Shown one piece after another: positions 1-5,464 of a stretch of DNA of 5,464 bases. This DNA is from Clostridia bacterium (GTDB lineage Bacteria > Bacillota > Clostridia > UBA1381 > UMGS1253). Position 1 is the stretch's first letter; each line of letters begins with the position of its first letter. The DNA lies in NCBI GenBank assembly GCA_017411585.1, contig JAFQPV010000398.1, forward strand, positions 1 through 5,464, in the 5' to 3' direction. The translations under genes were made by a program, and so were the position numbers. The notes under the pieces were generated by a model. That model made no database searches and was not told the DNA's origin. It worked only from the letters and a program-made list of their open reading frames with translations.

Positions 1-2076
1 ATCTGCAACGCTGGAATCAACCGCCGCCATCACCTTTACAAGATGACGGATTGCATAATCCCAGTAATTGATCGGTTCTGAAAATGCACCGTCGGCAGAT
101 ATTTCCTGGAATCCGTACGGAAGACCCTCTGCGGCATGGCGAAGAATGTATTCCGCCGCCACCGGCATTTCATTGTATACGGCAAGCGCCGCCACAATAT
201 TCGAGCCATTGCACACGTAGTTCCAGTTGTTCGTGCCATGCACCCAGGATACGGAAGGTCCATACCCCTCATAGGCAAGCACCGCTTCACGAAGTCCCTT
301 TTCCTTAAACCAGTTTAAAATATTTTCTCGTTCTTCTGTCCAATCGTTATAGAGCCAGTCATAGCATACGGCATACGCAAAATTCATATGCGCCGTACAC
401 AGCCACGCATCTGCCCCCCAATCCTTCCAGTTGCTTCCGGCATTTTCCATCTCCTGATACAATCTGTCCTTATAACGGACATCGCCACTGACACAGTAAG
501 CCAGCGCAAGTGGAACAACTCTGTTTTTAAACTCGGTTGTCGGCGCATTCAAGTTGTTTTTCTCTGTATGTCTTTTGTATTCTACAAGTCCTTTTGTAAG
601 CTGCGCCTGTGCATCCGCAAGAACAGTACGATACCATGCCGCCGCATTTTCATCCGTCGCAATTTTATTGCGAATCTCCTGCCAATCCGTCACATAAATG
701 CGCGGATGCGCCTGACGGAGCACATTTCCCATACCGGTATTTTCTTCGGCAGATACCGTCATCTTATCCCAGTTGACCGTTACACCGTCAATACCAATCA
801 GCTCCTCCGTAGCTACGTCCGACGTAGTTAAAAGCACATTGTCAATCGCAACCCAGCTACCGTCCAGCTCTACAGTACAGCCGATGCGCAGATTCGCATT
901 TTCTGCGCCCTGCAAATCAATTTTAGCCTCGCTGTGCAGTCTGCCGTCTACATAGGCTTTGCTGACACCGTTCTTCAAATCAAAGCGGATTTTCACATGC
1001 ACCCAATCCGTTTTGGGCGAAGATGGTGAAAGTACCGTATAGATTGGAGAATTTTCCGATTCGTGCATCAGATAAACCCTCGGGAATTTGGTTGCGCCGC
1101 CGCTGGATTTCACATCCATGTCTAAAGTCAGTATGTTGAGCTTTCCAATCGGAATCAGACGCTCCATACGAGGCGAGCGCGCTGCTTCACCCGGGGCATT
1201 CGGTGCACCGTGATACGCTCTTAAAACTTTATTGCCGTCCGTATCTGCTTCCACATACATACGTGCTACGTCTTTGCTGACGCCGGAGGTAAAACCCTTG
1301 CCCGTACCCATATCCGGCTTTCTGCCGACGGTATGCGTTTCAAAATCTTCGTCCATAATAACAATCAGGTTTCCGCTTTCCGGCTTTGCATCCGCTTCGT
1401 TATACGGTGTAGTCAGCTCCGCTTCCTGTGCGATTTTGTACGTTATATCCGTCGTGGTGACTTTAAAATCATCCACCATTGCCCAGCTTCCGTCCGCACC
1501 GCACGTACCGCAAAGCGCCATAGCAAATTTTTCATAATCCGATAAATTCACATCAACAGCGGCTCCGCTTTTTTTGCCGTTTACATACACCTGCGCCGTA
1601 TTTTTCTTTAAATTGATTTCAATTTGAATGTCCGTCCACGCCTTAAAATCAGAAGGCGCTCCCGTTGCGGCAATCATCTTTGAAGTGCCGGCTTCCATAA
1701 AACACAGCGTTACCGCCGACGCACCGCCGCTCGATTTTACACGGTAGCTGACCGTCAGGTTTGTAAGCCCGTTCGAGGCAAAATTCTTTGTCAGGCGCGG
1801 ACTGCGCGACTTACCCTCTTCCGGCGCGCCGTGCTGCACCTTCAATACCTTGTTGCCGTCCGTATCCAGTTCAGGATATATTCTTGCTATATCATTGAGC
1901 GGTCCTGCATCAAAAAAGGTTGTGCCAAACTTTGGTTTTACACCAACCTCCAGATTTTCAAAATCCAGGTCAAGAATCACCTGTACATCCGCCTCTGCCG
2001 CCTTGTTCGGCATCCCAGGACATACTGCAAAAATCATAACCACACACAAAAGCATACTTACAATACGCATCTTCAT
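1..2076 (-). CDS. Secreted heparinase II/III-like polysaccharide lyase with two N-terminal LamG/ConA-like domains (3' end outside window)
   Basis: The frame is open from an ATG at 2076 to the window edge (692 residues, no stop), so the C-terminal part is missing. The start follows AAGGAG at 2085-2090 with an 8-nt spacer. The N-terminus is a classical signal peptide: a short basic stretch, a hydrophobic core (SMLLCVVMIFAV) and a likely cleavage site near AAEA/DV at residues 27-30. Residues 33-212 and 237-421 are two related beta-rich modules of the LamG/concanavalin-A-like type. They probably bind carbohydrate or act as spacers. From about residue 450 the sequence resembles the N-terminal alpha/alpha toroid of heparinase II/III-type lyases: HPRIYV at 457-462, NNWNYVCNG at 616-624 and DGAFSEPINYW at 662-672. 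Such enzymes cut uronic-acid polysaccharides by beta-elimination (family knowledge). The exact substrate (heparin, other glycosaminoglycan, alginate-like) cannot be read from this. The usual C-terminal beta-sheet domain would lie beyond position 1. Confidence 0.85.
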   Translation of the reverse strand, partial: MKMRIVSMLLCVVMIFAVCPGMPNKAAEADVQVILDLDFENLEVGVKPKFGTTFFDAGPLNDIARIYPELDTDGNKVLKVQHGAPEEGKSRSPRLTKNFASNGLTNLTVSYRVKSSGGASAVTLCFMEAGTSKMIAATGAPSDFKAWTDIQIEINLKKNTAQVYVNGKKSGAAVDVNLSDYEKFAMALCGTCGADGSWAMVDDFKVTTTDITYKIAQEAELTTPYNEADAKPESGNLIVIMDEDFETHTVGRKPDMGTGKGFTSGVSKDVARMYVEADTDGNKVLRAYHGAPNAPGEAARSPRMERLIPIGKLNILTLDMDVKSSGGATKFPRVYLMHESENSPIYTVLSPSSPKTDWVHVKIRFDLKNGVSKAYVDGRLHSEAKIDLQGAENANLRIGCTVELDGSWVAIDNVLLTTSDVATEELIGIDGVTVNWDKMTVSAEENTGMGNVLRQAHPRIYVTDWQEIRNKIATDENAAAWYRTVLADAQAQLTKGLVEYKRHTEKNNLNAPTTEFKNRVVPLALAYCVSGDVRYKDRLYQEMENAGSNWKDWGADAWLCTAHMNFAYAVCYDWLYNDWTEERENILNWFKEKGLREAVLAYEGYGPSVSWVHGTNNWNYVCNGSNIVAALAVYNEMPVAAEYILRHAAEGLPYGFQEISADGAFSEPINYWDYAIRHLVKVMAAVDSSVAD
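814..1368 (-). repeat. Second copy of the tandem jelly-roll domain in the lyase (protein-level repeat)
   Basis: This segment encodes residues 237-421. It repeats, in the same order, landmarks of the preceding domain: DFE...VG.KP near the start, TDGNKVL followed by HGAP (residues 279-292), KSSGGA (343-348), and DGSW followed by (V/I)D and TTSD at the end (405-420). The resemblance is clear in protein but not striking in DNA, which points to an old duplication rather than recent tandem amplification. Confidence 0.75.
1441..1980 (-). repeat. First copy of the tandem jelly-roll domain in the lyase (protein-level repeat)
   Basis: This segment encodes residues 33-212, directly after the signal peptide. 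Its landmarks match the second copy: DFENLEVG.KP..GT at the start, TDGNKVLKVQHGAP (72-85), KSSGGA (114-119), and DGSWAMVDDF then TTTD (195-210). A linker of about 25 residues rich in Glu, Ala and Thr separates the copies. Confidence 0.75.
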
Positions 2077-2122
2077 TTCGCCCACTCCTTCACAATCATA
2101 AAAGCATTGCCATTTTATATTT

Positions 2123-2151
2123 ATTGTATCATTTACAGTCCCTGAATACAA
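2123..2151 (-). promoter_or_regulatory. Sigma-A promoter of the lyase gene, extended -10
   Basis: On the minus strand a -35 TTGTAT (2146-2151) is followed after exactly 17 bases by -10 TACAAT (2123-2128). A TG lies one base upstream of the -10 (TGATACAAT), which makes it an extended -10 element. Transcription would start near 2116, giving a leader of about 40 nt before the ATG at 2076. The promoter lies downstream of the 2178-2213 terminator, so the lyase gene appears to form its own transcription unit. Confidence 0.7.
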
Positions 2152-2177
2152 TGATGAAATGTATACTGTTTGATTGC

Positions 2178-2213
2178 AAAAAATCTGTATTCCGTAATCG
2201 GAATGCAGATTTT
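2178..2213 (-). terminator. Rho-independent terminator of the minus-strand Big_2 gene remnant
   Basis: A 15-bp stem (2180-2194 paired with 2199-2213) has a TAAT loop on the plus strand and a single G-T wobble. Read on the minus strand, the stem ends in a run of six T (complement of 2178-2183). It starts 11 bases after the stop codon of the Big_2 remnant at 2224, as expected for its terminator. Confidence 0.85.
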
Positions 2214-2223
2214 AAAGGTTGGA

Positions 2224-2631
2224 TTAAATTCCGGGTTCAACGTTGACCGAAATGGAAGAAGACGTCTTAACACCCAACGAGGTGTATTCGGCGCGCAGAG
2301 TCGTTGTACCCACTTTATTTAAGGTAACCACCCCATTTGCATCGACCGAAGCAATCTCCGGATTTTCGGATGTAAAGATGACATCGGCAATGTTTACTTC
2401 CACCGTGTTACCGCTCTTGCTCTTGCCCTCAACCTCGAGCTGGAGTTTGCCGCCTGTCATCGCATTGATAGAACTTGTATAGAAGTAATGTCCCCATGCG
2501 CCCTGGTCGTCCGTTTCCATTCTTGCAAACAATGCGCGCAGCGTTTTAATCGCACAAAACAAGCGTTCCGTTGAAGCAAGAAGAAAGGCAGTTAACGAAA
2601 AGAAAGAACTTCGCGTTCTCGCCTTCGGCAA
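2224..2631 (-). pseudogene. C-terminal fragment of a secreted/surface protein ending in a Big_2 (bacterial Ig-like) domain
   Basis: The convincing part runs from about residue 39 of this open frame (METDDQGAWGHYFYTSS, near position 2520) to the stop at 2224. It ends in a Big_2-type Ig-like fold: FTSENPEIASVDANGVVTL, then KVGTTTLRAEYTSLG and a final beta strand ISVNVEPG. Big_2 domains usually sit at the C-termini of large secreted enzymes and cell-surface proteins, where they act as spacers or adhesion modules. The only available start is a TTG at 2631. It has no Shine-Dalgarno sequence or signal peptide, and it lies antisense to the conserved GNSYS motif of the plus-strand gene, so I do not believe it. 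A TAG at 2635-2637 closes the frame upstream. I read this as the 3' remnant of a longer gene whose catalytic part is lost. An intact small protein is less likely. Confidence 0.7.
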
Positions 2632-2634
2632 CAG
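2489..2634. other. Junction zone between two head-to-head gene remnants
   Basis: Both the minus-strand Big_2 frame and the plus-strand DUF4886 frame are open through this interval. Neither has a credible start codon, ribosome-binding site or signal sequence, and I see no promoter. Two divergent genes would normally be separated by an intergenic region with promoters. Here that region and both 5' ends are missing. The exact breakpoint cannot be placed, because each strand looks plausibly coding up to about 2520 (minus) and from about 2580 (plus). I see no inverted repeats, target-site duplication or transposase remnant. Confidence 0.6.
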
Positions 2635-3460
2635 CTACTCGAGCGACTCTTTAACATATCTTGCGCAAATCGGCGCCGCAGACGGCATCAGCGTCTATGC
2701 GGTGAATATGAATTCGGGCAGTTGCTCGCTTGCGATGCACAACAAGCGCATGAACGGCGAAGCCACCTATACAGCAAAATGGGAATTTTTGCCCGACGGT
2801 ACAACAAATACAATCGAAAAGGCGCCCTTTGACGCTGCATTTGAAACAGACAGAAAAGCCTGGGATTATGTCACTCTCCACCAAAAAGGGCAGGACTCCC
2901 CATTCTTTAATACATACTATACTGAGAAAACACCGTACCTCACGATGCTTGCAAATTACATCAGAGCAAAGTCTCCAGAAAGTGAGCTTTTATTCTTCAA
3001 CAGCTGGGCTGCACACACAAAAGTTATTGCTGATAAGTACGAAGATGTGTACAAGCCGATTGTAGAAGGGCTGCCGAAAGAAGCCTATTATAGTGCAGTA
3101 CATTCTGCAATCAAGTCAAACTACCAAAAAGCCGCCGAAATCATCGGCAATCCGAACAGAATTATCCCTGCAGGCGAAGCGGTATACCTTGCCGTTACAC
3201 AGTACGGCTTTGCAGACATTATTATGGACGGCGAGGAGTACATCAAGGACGGCAGATCCATCTACCGCGATGCAAGCTCGCACTTAAATTACAACCACGG
3301 CAGAGTTTTGGCAGGGCTCACATGGTACGAGTATCTTACAGGCAATGATGTAAGAAACAACCCGTACAAACACGAAAGCATTTCCTCAGAGGATATGGCA
3401 CTCTTAAAAGAAATTGCACACTATGTATGTTCACTGCCGGAGTATAATCCTGCAAATTGA
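2489..3460 (+). pseudogene. 5'-truncated DUF4886 / SGNH-hydrolase-like gene
   Basis: The frame is open from 2489 (after TAA 2486-2488) to TGA at 3458-3460. Recognisable family sequence starts near 2606. ELRVLAFGNSYSSDSLTYL carries the block I GNS motif, whose Ser (codon 2633) would be the nucleophile. The C-terminal half holds IIPAGEAVY and YRDASSHLNYNHGRVLAGLTWYEYLTG, the region that supplies the Asp-His pair. The DUF4886 family resembles SGNH hydrolases and is often found among glycan-degradation genes, which suggests removal of acetyl or similar ester groups (inference). There is no ATG, GTG or TTG in frame before GTG 2702. That codon lacks a Shine-Dalgarno site and would delete the GNSYS block. 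No signal peptide is visible. The gene is therefore truncated at its 5' end, or joined to foreign sequence, somewhere in 2489-2600. The remainder reads without frameshift. Confidence 0.75.
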
Positions 3461-3482
3461 TTTTCAAATGCAATAACAGCAC

Positions 3483-3517
3483 AAAAAAAGAACTGATGCA
3501 AGCATCAGTTCTTTTTT
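3483..3517. terminator. Bidirectional rho-independent terminator
   Basis: GAACTGATG and CATCAGTTC form a perfect stem around a CAAG loop (3490-3511). The stem is flanked by seven A (3483-3489) on the left and six T (3512-3517) on the right, so both strands give a stem followed by a U-run. It lies 22 bases after the DUF4886 stop at 3460 and 17 bases beyond the stop of the NagB-like gene at 3535, so it serves both converging genes. Confidence 0.9.
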
Positions 3518-3534
3518 GCTTTATAGGTTTTAAA

Positions 3535-4509
3535 TTAATAACCAACCTTTTCCCAGCACTCAAACGGAGCAGCAAGCTCTTCGCTGATGTAAACCTGGGT
3601 CTTCTTTGTCTGCAGCATTGTGCTCGGCAGATACGGTGTAATCGGACCGTGTGTGCACAGACGGCTTGTCATTCTCTGCCAGGAAGAGAATGTACCGCAG
3701 GTTGCAAGTGCATGCACTTCGATTCTTTCCTTTGCGCGCATTACATCGAGCGGGCCGATAGTTGCTGCGCACGGCGGAACGTTTGCGATATCACCGGACT
3801 GACCGAAGGTACCGTTCAAGGAATTCTGCATGATGGTCATCGGATGCAGCTTAACGATCTGCGCCGGCTGGTTGAGCCACTCTTCGATGTCACCACTGCC
3901 GATGAATTCCGGAATCGGATCAACGAAAGCCATATGACCTGCCCAACCCGGGGATGTAGATGCAATATCAGCACCTGTACCCTCTGTAATATCGTCGATA
4001 ATCTTGGAATAATCCTTGATGTTTGCGTTTGTCGGGAAATGCACGTTTTCCATCGGCATACGGAGCTTTTCATCAATCTGACCATAGAGATACTTAATCA
4101 TAGAATGTGCAAAACCTGCTTCGTATGTAATCGGCGCGATGTTACCTGCTTCATCTGCCCATTCATCCTCTGCTACGAGGTGCACCTTGCTGCAGTCAAC
4201 ACCGAAGTAGTTAATCAGCTGTGCCAGCGGAATGTAGGTATCCGGTTCCGGATTACCGAGAATCATTGTGAAGCTCTTGCCTGCTTCGGAAGCCGCTCTC
4301 AAACGCTCGAAAAGTGTAGCGATGAGCACCGGATGCGGGTTCATCATAACCTTTACGTTAAATTCCGGATGCCACCAGTCTTCTCTCTTTTCAAGGTCCT
4401 TACCGCTGAGGCTGCGAACGTATTCGCAAACCTTCTTGTCCTTAAACGGAACAAATTCGTGCGGCTGAAAATCAAATTTTGTTGCCGGATCAGTAATAAA
4501 TTTGCTCAT
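3535..4509 (-). CDS. NagB-like glucosamine-6-phosphate isomerase/deaminase family protein, divergent active site
   Basis: 324 residues from an ATG at 4509 preceded by AAAGGAG about 10 bases upstream. The frame is open further 5', but that extension covers the promoter, so MSKF is the start. It is cytoplasmic, with no signal peptide or membrane segment. The fold order matches the NagB/RpiA/6-phosphogluconolactonase superfamily. A phosphate-loop-like ILGNPEP (83-89) replaces the usual GGTP. Then come VAEDEW (112-117), equivalent to the MDEY of E. coli NagB, ENVHFPTNAN (154-163), equivalent to ENINLLNGNA, and GWAGHMAFVDP (188-198), equivalent to the NDGHIAFNEP block. By this alignment Asp72 and His143 of E. 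coli NagB are kept as D115 and H192, Glu148 is Asp197, and Asp141 is Ala190. NagB converts glucosamine-6-phosphate to fructose-6-phosphate plus ammonia. With these changes, and at about 60 residues longer than E. coli NagB, the true substrate may differ. A near-consensus promoter drives it, divergent from the LacI-type gene. Confidence 0.8.
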   Translation of the reverse strand: MSKFITDPATKFDFQPHEFVPFKDKKVCEYVRSLSGKDLEKREDWWHPEFNVKVMMNPHPVLIATLFERLRAASEAGKSFTMILGNPEPDTYIPLAQLINYFGVDCSKVHLVAEDEWADEAGNIAPITYEAGFAHSMIKYLYGQIDEKLRMPMENVHFPTNANIKDYSKIIDDITEGTGADIASTSPGWAGHMAFVDPIPEFIGSGDIEEWLNQPAQIVKLHPMTIMQNSLNGTFGQSGDIANVPPCAATIGPLDVMRAKERIEVHALATCGTFSSWQRMTSRLCTHGPITPYLPSTMLQTKKTQVYISEELAAPFECWEKVGY

Positions 4510-4549
4510 ATTCCATTTACTCCTTTGATAAAAATATTTTGATATATAA

Positions 4550-4578
4550 ATTATATCTTGCAGAAAAACGAATGTCAA
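4550..4578 (-). promoter_or_regulatory. Consensus sigma-A promoter of the NagB-like gene
   Basis: On the minus strand TTGACA (4573-4578) and TATAAT (4550-4555) are both perfect consensus hexamers, separated by exactly 17 bases. Transcription would start near 4543, leaving a leader of about 33 nt before the ATG at 4509. So strong a promoter suggests high expression held down by a repressor, in keeping with the adjacent LacI-type gene and the palindrome just upstream at 4591-4603. Confidence 0.85.
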
Positions 4579-4590
4579 TCGCTTTACGTG

Positions 4591-4603
4591 CGAAAAATTT
4601 TCG
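4591..4603. promoter_or_regulatory. Candidate operator O1 for the LacI-type regulator
   Basis: CGAAAAATTTTCG is a perfect 6-bp inverted repeat around one central base. It lies between the divergent promoters, 12 bases upstream of the -35 of the NagB-like gene and 15 bases upstream of the -35 of the regulator gene. A related motif (11 of 13 bases identical) occurs at 4669-4681. Binding by the neighbouring regulator is inferred, not shown. Confidence 0.5.
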
Positions 4604-4618
4604 AAAACACAAAACATA

Positions 4619-4647
4619 TTGCATTCCGCAAAACAGTGTGCTATAAT
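4619..4647 (+). promoter_or_regulatory. Sigma-A promoter of the LacI-type regulator gene, extended -10
   Basis: TTGCAT (4619-4624) is followed after 17 bases by a perfect TATAAT (4642-4647), with TG one base upstream of the -10 (TGCTATAAT). Transcription would start near 4654, giving a leader of about 48 nt that contains two more palindromic motifs. Confidence 0.85.
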
Positions 4648-4668
4648 GGCATCAACTTTTGAATTTAT

Positions 4669-4691
4669 CGCAAAATTTACGAAATTTTTCG
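4669..4691. promoter_or_regulatory. Candidate operators O2 and O3 in the regulator gene's leader
   Basis: CGCAAAATTTACG (4669-4681) differs from O1 at two of 13 positions and stays palindromic except for one pair. It overlaps by two bases a further CGAAATTTTTCG (4680-4691), which runs up to the GGAGG ribosome-binding site (4691-4695). A protein bound here, downstream of the predicted start point near 4654, would act as a roadblock, fitting autorepression. The centres of O1 and O2 are 78 bp apart, so looping is possible. All of this is inferred from sequence. Confidence 0.45.
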
Positions 4692-4701
4692 GAGGTGCGT
4701 C

Positions 4702-5464
4702 ATGACACTGTCCTACTTAGCCAAGCTCGCTCAAGTGTCCGTTTCTACTGTATCCAAGGCATTTTCGGACAGCAGCGAGGTCAGCGCGGAGACGAAGGCA
4801 AAGATTATTAAAATCGCCAAAGAAACCGGCTGTTACGAAAAATATTATAAGCCGATTTACGAAAAAAAGCTCATCGCAGTCATCTGCCCCGAGCTGCTCG
4901 GCGTGCACTATTCGCAAATGGTGAGCTGTATCGAGCGTGACATTGCGGCGCGCGGCGGCACAACCCTGATTGCCGTTAGCAACTTCTCCGCTAAGCTGCA
5001 GGCAGAGCTGATTGACTATTTCATCAAGTTCGCGCACGCGGACGGCATCATTTTAATCGAGCCGATCGGCACCTTAAAAACAAACTACAAAATTCCGATT
5101 GTGCAAATCGCACTAAACGGCGATACCGGCAACGTCCACTCGATTACGATGGAAATCGGCGATGCGTTAGATGAAGCCATTACCCTGCTCAAAACGCACA
5201 AGCACAGCAAAATCGGCTTTGTCGGCGAGCAACACACGGAAAATGAATTTGAATATTTCGAAAAACATATGAGCAAAAATGGCTTGCCGGTGCTTTCGAA
5301 ATATATTCCCATCAATGACCACCGCTTCTATGATTGCGGCTACTACGGCGTGGACGAAATGCTTGCCCGCGGCAAGCTGCCGACAGCAATTTTTGCCGCC
5401 TACAGCCATGTAGCGGTCGGCGTGGTGCAGCGTCTGCACGAGGCGCCCCTGCGCAGTCCGGAGG
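4702..5464 (+). CDS. LacI-family transcriptional regulator (3' end outside window)
   Basis: The ATG at 4702 follows GGAGG (4691-4695) by six bases. The frame is open for 254 codons to the right edge, so about 80 residues are missing relative to the usual 330-340. Residues 3-22 form the LacI-type helix-turn-helix (LSYLAKLAQVSVSTVSKAFS, with the VSxxTVSK recognition helix). SAETKAKIIKIAKETG (29-44) completes the DNA-binding domain. From residue 57 (LIAVICPELLG) begins a periplasmic-binding-protein-like effector domain, with ADGIILIEP (113-121), IPIVQIAL (131-138), SKIGFVGE (169-176) and PTAIFAA (227-233). The family usually represses sugar-catabolic genes until a sugar or sugar phosphate binds. 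At the family's common NDxxAxG segment this protein has YSHVAVG (234-240), so the effector pocket may be atypical. Its position opposite the NagB-like gene suggests that it controls that gene and itself. Confidence 0.9.
   Translation, partial: MTLSYLAKLAQVSVSTVSKAFSDSSEVSAETKAKIIKIAKETGCYEKYYKPIYEKKLIAVICPELLGVHYSQMVSCIERDIAARGGTTLIAVSNFSAKLQAELIDYFIKFAHADGIILIEPIGTLKTNYKIPIVQIALNGDTGNVHSITMEIGDALDEAITLLKTHKHSKIGFVGEQHTENEFEYFEKHMSKNGLPVLSKYIPINDHRFYDCGYYGVDEMLARGKLPTAIFAAYSHVAVGVVQRLHEAPLRSPE

Noticed and set aside
388..831. Plus-strand open frame within the lyase gene
   Set aside because: It is antisense to the continuous lyase frame, which carries recognisable domains. It has no ribosome-binding site and no family signature.
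2595..2640. Possible frameshift or transposon footprint at the DUF4886 5' end
   Set aside because: A careful reading shows the GNSYSSDSLTYL frame to be continuous, and I found no target-site duplication, inverted repeats or transposase sequence. The defect is a missing start region, not a frameshift.
2702..3460. GTG at 2702 as the true start of the DUF4886 gene
   Set aside because: There is no Shine-Dalgarno sequence in front of it, and a start here would remove the conserved GNSYS catalytic block encoded just upstream in the same frame. It is the first start-like codon of a truncated gene, not a functional start.
3457..4542. Long plus-strand open frame (361 codons) opposite the NagB-like gene
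   Set aside because: It is an antisense shadow. It has an unnaturally Cys- and His-rich composition, no ribosome-binding site and no recognisable family. It also runs through the terminator and across the minus-strand gene, which has clear homology.
4541..4557. AT-rich inverted repeat GATATA...TATATC over the -10 of the NagB-like gene
   Set aside because: It is short, built only from A/T-rich hexamers, and overlaps the TATAAT box, which alone explains most of the symmetry. It could be a second operator, but nothing else supports that.
4717..5439. Minus-strand open frames within the LacI-type regulator gene
   Set aside because: They are shadows of a clear LacI-family coding sequence and lack start signals of their own.

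Overview
The window looks like part of a carbohydrate-utilisation locus from an anaerobic, low-to-medium-GC Gram-positive bacterium, most likely a Clostridia-type Bacillota. This is an inference. It rests on strong AAGGAG/GGAGG ribosome-binding sites, sigma-A type promoters close to consensus (TTGACA-17-TATAAT; TTGCAT-17-TATAAT), AT-rich intergenic DNA, and a set of secreted glycan-acting proteins beside a LacI-type regulator.

Left part (1-2223): a large minus-strand gene runs off the left edge. It encodes a secreted heparinase II/III-like polysaccharide lyase whose catalytic toroid is preceded by two tandem jelly-roll (LamG/concanavalin-A-like) domains. It has its own extended -10 promoter (2123-2151), just downstream of a strong minus-strand terminator (2178-2213).

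Middle (2224-3533): two gene remnants lie head to head. On the minus strand is the C-terminal Big_2 (bacterial Ig-like) end of a larger surface or secreted protein. On the plus strand is a DUF4886/SGNH-hydrolase-like gene that keeps its GNSYS motif and C-terminus but has no start codon before the catalytic motif. Both have lost their 5' ends in the same ~150 bp. This marks a deletion, a rearrangement or an assembly join. A bidirectional terminator (3483-3517) closes the DUF4886 remnant and the gene that follows.

Right part (3535-5464): two intact-looking genes diverge. The minus-strand gene encodes a NagB-like glucosamine-6-phosphate isomerase/deaminase family protein with a non-canonical active site. 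The plus-strand gene encodes a LacI-family regulator cut by the right edge. The 192-bp region between them holds two excellent promoters and three copies of an A/T-centred palindromic motif (CGnAAAATTTnCG-like). These are good candidates for the regulator's own operators.

Working together (inference): extracellular lyase and hydrolase proteins would cut an acidic or amino-sugar-containing glycan, the NagB-like enzyme would act on a phosphorylated sugar in the cytoplasm, and the LacI-type protein would switch the divergent pair in response to a sugar ligand. I saw no RNA genes, CRISPR array, insertion sequence or phage genes.
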